From NCBI GenBank assembly GCA_964584325.1, contig CAZOZP010000003.1, forward strand, positions 27,754 to 91,753: a DNA stretch of 64,000 bases, read 5' to 3'. The notes beneath the pieces were generated by a model. That model did not search any database and was not told the origin of the DNA. It was given only the letters and a program-made list of their open reading frames with translations. Every line of letters starts with the position of its first letter. Position 1 is the first letter of the stretch. Shown here piece by piece: positions 62,068 to 64,000 of the stretch. The stretch is from CAZOZP01 sp964584325 (lineage in GTDB: Bacteria; Bacteroidota; Ignavibacteria; Ignavibacteriales; Melioribacteraceae). The position numbers were made by a program, and so were the translations under genes.

Positions 62068-62436
62068 ATGGATATAAACGAATTTAAAAAAAATAGGATT
62101 ACTGCTAATGAAAGAATACTTTCATCAAGTTTCAGGGATTATAAAAAGTTCTTTGCTCTTGACAACAAAGCTTATATTGACGGAGCGCTTCCGGCAAAAA
62201 TGAAGGAACTAATGGGCCTTACTGCTTCAATGGTTCTTAGATGCAACGACTGCATTCTTTATCATATAGACAGAGCTATTGAAGAAGGTGCAACAGAAGA
62301 AGAGCTTCACGAAACATTCAATATCGCGCTTATTGTAGGAGGGTCAATCGTAATTCCTCATTTAAGATTTGCTGTGCAGAAAATGGATGAATTATTTGAA
62401 ATGAAATCCGGAAATAAAATGGAGGAATCAATATGA
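62068..62436 (+). CDS. AhpD-like carboxymuconolactone decarboxylase-family protein
   Basis: The 122-residue product has the CMD/AhpD helices and the redox motif CNDCILYH (C-x2-C-x3-H), the active-site form of AhpD-type disulfide reductases. The start at 62068 is preferred: AAGGA lies six bases upstream, while the in-frame TTG at 62062 has none. It starts nine bases after uvrA and overlaps rdgB by four. Confidence 0.85.
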   Translation: MDINEFKKNRITANERILSSSFRDYKKFFALDNKAYIDGALPAKMKELMGLTASMVLRCNDCILYHIDRAIEEGATEEELHETFNIALIVGGSIVIPHLRFAVQKMDELFEMKSGNKMEESI

Positions 62437-63029
62437 ACATAATATTTGCAACCGGAAATAAAGGCAAAGCAAAAGAAGTAAAAAACCTTTTTGAAGGAAC
62501 AAAATTTAATATAATTGCGATGTTTGAAATAGGCGATTTTTCTGATATTGAAGAAAACGGAAATACTTATGAAGAAAATGCCTTTCTTAAAGCAAAATAT
62601 ATTTACGATAAATATAAAGTTCCGGTAATCTCAGATGATTCCGGACTTGAGGTTGAACAGCTTGGAGGAAGGCCCGGTGTTTTTTCCGCAAGATATGCCG
62701 GAGAAGGATGCTCTTATGATGATAATAATAATAAACTTCTTGCTGAGCTTCAGTTCTTTGATGAACCACATCCTGCTAAGTTTGTCTGCTGCGCACTTTT
62801 TTATGACGGAAGCTCAAAAATTGCAGAAACAGGAGAATTAGCCGGGAGAATTACTCACGAGAAAAAAGGAAATTTCGGATTCGGTTACGATCCTGTTTTT
62901 ATTCCCGACGGAATAGATGAAACAATGTCTGAACTTCCGATTGAAAGAAAAAATAAATTAAGCCACAGGTCAAAAGCATTCCAAAAATTAAAAAACTCTT
63001 TATTAAAAGAGGCGTTCAATGAAAATTAA
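62433..63029 (+). CDS. rdgB: XTP/dITP diphosphatase (HAM1/RdgB)
   Basis: The 198-residue enzyme removes non-canonical purine nucleotides. Seen are FATGNKGKAKEVKNLF, YEENAFLKAKY, SDDSGLEVEQLGGRPGVFSARYAG and FGFGYDPVFIP, then LSHRSKAF. It overlaps the AhpD-like gene by four bases (ATGA) and the next gene by eleven. Confidence 0.95.
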   Translation: MNIIFATGNKGKAKEVKNLFEGTKFNIIAMFEIGDFSDIEENGNTYEENAFLKAKYIYDKYKVPVISDDSGLEVEQLGGRPGVFSARYAGEGCSYDDNNNKLLAELQFFDEPHPAKFVCCALFYDGSSKIAETGELAGRITHEKKGNFGFGYDPVFIPDGIDETMSELPIERKNKLSHRSKAFQKLKNSLLKEAFNEN

Positions 63030-63840
63030 ACTGATGCTTACTTGTTTAGTTTCAGCTATTCTGATTAATTCCTGCAATGAAAAAGCAACCGAACCGGAAA
63101 ACACGCTTGAAATTGTTGTTATGGATTATTTCAGCGCAAATACAGGAAGCGTTTTCTTCTACAGAAATGAAAAACAGGAAGCCGGTGCTGTCTATGATTC
63201 AATCGGGGTTAGAAAATCCGAATTGGTCTCCAGAAAAGATGAGGCCGGTTATGAATATCTGGAATTTATTGAAAGTATTGTTAATTTAGGTATTCAACTA
63301 CCAGTTTCAAAACTTAATTACCGAATGAGTAATGGCTATCTTGAAATACCTGCGGAAATTGAAGAGATTAAATCTTTAATTCCTGATTCCATTCAGCAAA
63401 AATATTATGTTTCTCTGGAAGCCGATGAATATTTCACTGCAATTAAACTTCCTTTCGGGAATCGGGAGTGGAATGCATATTCAATTAATGCTGTTTTTGC
63501 AGGAATTCTCAAAAAAACAATTCTTTCTTGTAAAGCCTCTTATCAGGGTACTGAATTATTAAATATAAAGGGAAATTCAGTTACTGCCGATAAGGTAAAA
63601 TATGTTATTACTCTTACCTACCCCGACCCTCAGAATCCTTACAACGAAGGCAGCTATACAAATCCCATTAACTTTGTAAACTCCACAATAGAAGCTGATG
63701 CCTGGTATGCACTTGGTCTTGGAATGGTAAAGATAAAGGGAGCTTTAATCGGTTTAGATGCAATTACTCAGGGAACTATTAACTTTCAGAATATCAATAC
63801 AAATATGTCTCAAACGATGTTTGATTATTCAATAAAATAA
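63019..63840 (+). CDS. Lipoprotein of unknown function
   Basis: The 273-residue product has a lipoprotein signal (LMLTCLVSAILINSCNE) and a beta-rich mature part with no recognised family. The start overlaps the end of rdgB by eleven bases. It is probably the last gene of the uvrA-rdgB run. Confidence 0.6.
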   Translation: MKIKLMLTCLVSAILINSCNEKATEPENTLEIVVMDYFSANTGSVFFYRNEKQEAGAVYDSIGVRKSELVSRKDEAGYEYLEFIESIVNLGIQLPVSKLNYRMSNGYLEIPAEIEEIKSLIPDSIQQKYYVSLEADEYFTAIKLPFGNREWNAYSINAVFAGILKKTILSCKASYQGTELLNIKGNSVTADKVKYVITLTYPDPQNPYNEGSYTNPINFVNSTIEADAWYALGLGMVKIKGALIGLDAITQGTINFQNINTNMSQTMFDYSIK

Positions 63841-63880
63841 TCGATATTTGTGTTATTAAACAAGAATCTACGGAAGCCGA

Positions 63881-64000
63881 ATGGAAGAACAAAAACTAAC
63901 CTGGTCAGTTCAATTTAAGTATGAATATGGAATGGAAGCCCTTGTAAGCCATTGGGAGAAATACGATAACCGTGAAGATATGGAAAGAGCCTGCAGCGAG
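63881..64000 (+). CDS. N-terminal part of an unidentified gene (runs off window)
   Basis: ATG at 63881 opens a frame that is still open at the window end (40 codons seen). The visible part is polar and aromatic (LTWSVQFKYEYGMEALVSHW). There is no Shine-Dalgarno of note. No family can be assigned. Confidence 0.45.
   Translation, partial: MEEQKLTWSVQFKYEYGMEALVSHWEKYDNREDMERACSE

Noticed and set aside
1..64000. CRISPR array
   Set aside because: No regularly spaced repeats with unique spacers were found; the repeats at 10123-10677 are irregular and in both orientations.

Overview
The window comes from a low-GC bacterium that is best explained as a member of the Ignavibacteria or a close relative in the Bacteroidota/Chlorobiota group. 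This is inferred from PorV/PorQ-type outer-membrane proteins, a lamin-tail secretion protein with a type IX-like C-terminus, BatA-type and SpoIID-type proteins, and promoters of the Bacteroidota form (TTTG-N20-TAnnTTTG, seen cleanly at 48028-48059 and, with TTG as the -33 box, in the phage early promoter at 9251-9284). No rRNA, intact tRNA or CRISPR array is present.

Bases 1 to about 10680 are most of one side of a Mu-like transposable prophage whose other end lies left of the window. The late genes read rightwards (end of an unidentified gene, then a gpG-like virion morphogenesis gene, then a two-gene cargo cassette). The early genes read leftwards from an operator region at 9251-9284: Cro/Ner-like HTH, CII-like regulator, MuA transposase, MuB ATPase, small genes, Gam, GemA, Mor, an antirepressor and small genes. 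A divergent repressor (HTH plus ORF6C) reads rightwards. The two arms meet at a bidirectional terminator at 1907-1936. The right end (10123-10677) carries two families of short repeats, probable transposase or repressor sites, followed by a solitary DNA methyltransferase and decayed mobile-element debris (11633-12427). The most striking element is a candidate C4-type antisense RNA (2780-2854) just upstream of the antirepressor: a three-stem RNA ending in a T-run, with a loop that can pair over 11 bases with the antirepressor ribosome-binding region and over 12 bases with a second upstream site. A second candidate structured RNA with a pseudoknot lies at 98-189, and a 16-codon hydrophobic ORF lies at 2966-3016.

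From 12485 the sequence is host chromosome with dense packing. cysE-cysK make cysteine. A leftward cluster (14279-21516) joins a CHASE2 membrane-bound sigma-54 activator to two lipoproteins, a beta-barrel/transglutaminase-like fusion and a FecR-domain protein, and looks like an envelope-sensing module. Next come tandem alpha/beta hydrolases, a zinc-ribbon protein, a Nudix hydrolase, hldD (heptose), metH with an MFS transporter, a PAS histidine kinase, and recD2. A four-gene TolC/HlyD/ABC-2/ABC-2 efflux operon lacks its own ATPase. It is followed by a multi-domain glycosyltransferase, a hydrolase plus a PLP decarboxylase, hflX with a BatA-type protein, SpoIID-type and YciI-type proteins, a lamin-tail secreted protein, cspA, a PorV-type protein with a lipoprotein, gpmI, a Tat-exported metallo-beta-lactamase-fold enzyme, an ECF sigma/anti-sigma pair, rmuC, an Rrf2 regulator, yigZ, uvrA, an AhpD-like protein, rdgB, a lipoprotein, and a gene that runs off the right edge.

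All functional calls are from reading the translated sequence and recognising families. No searches were run.
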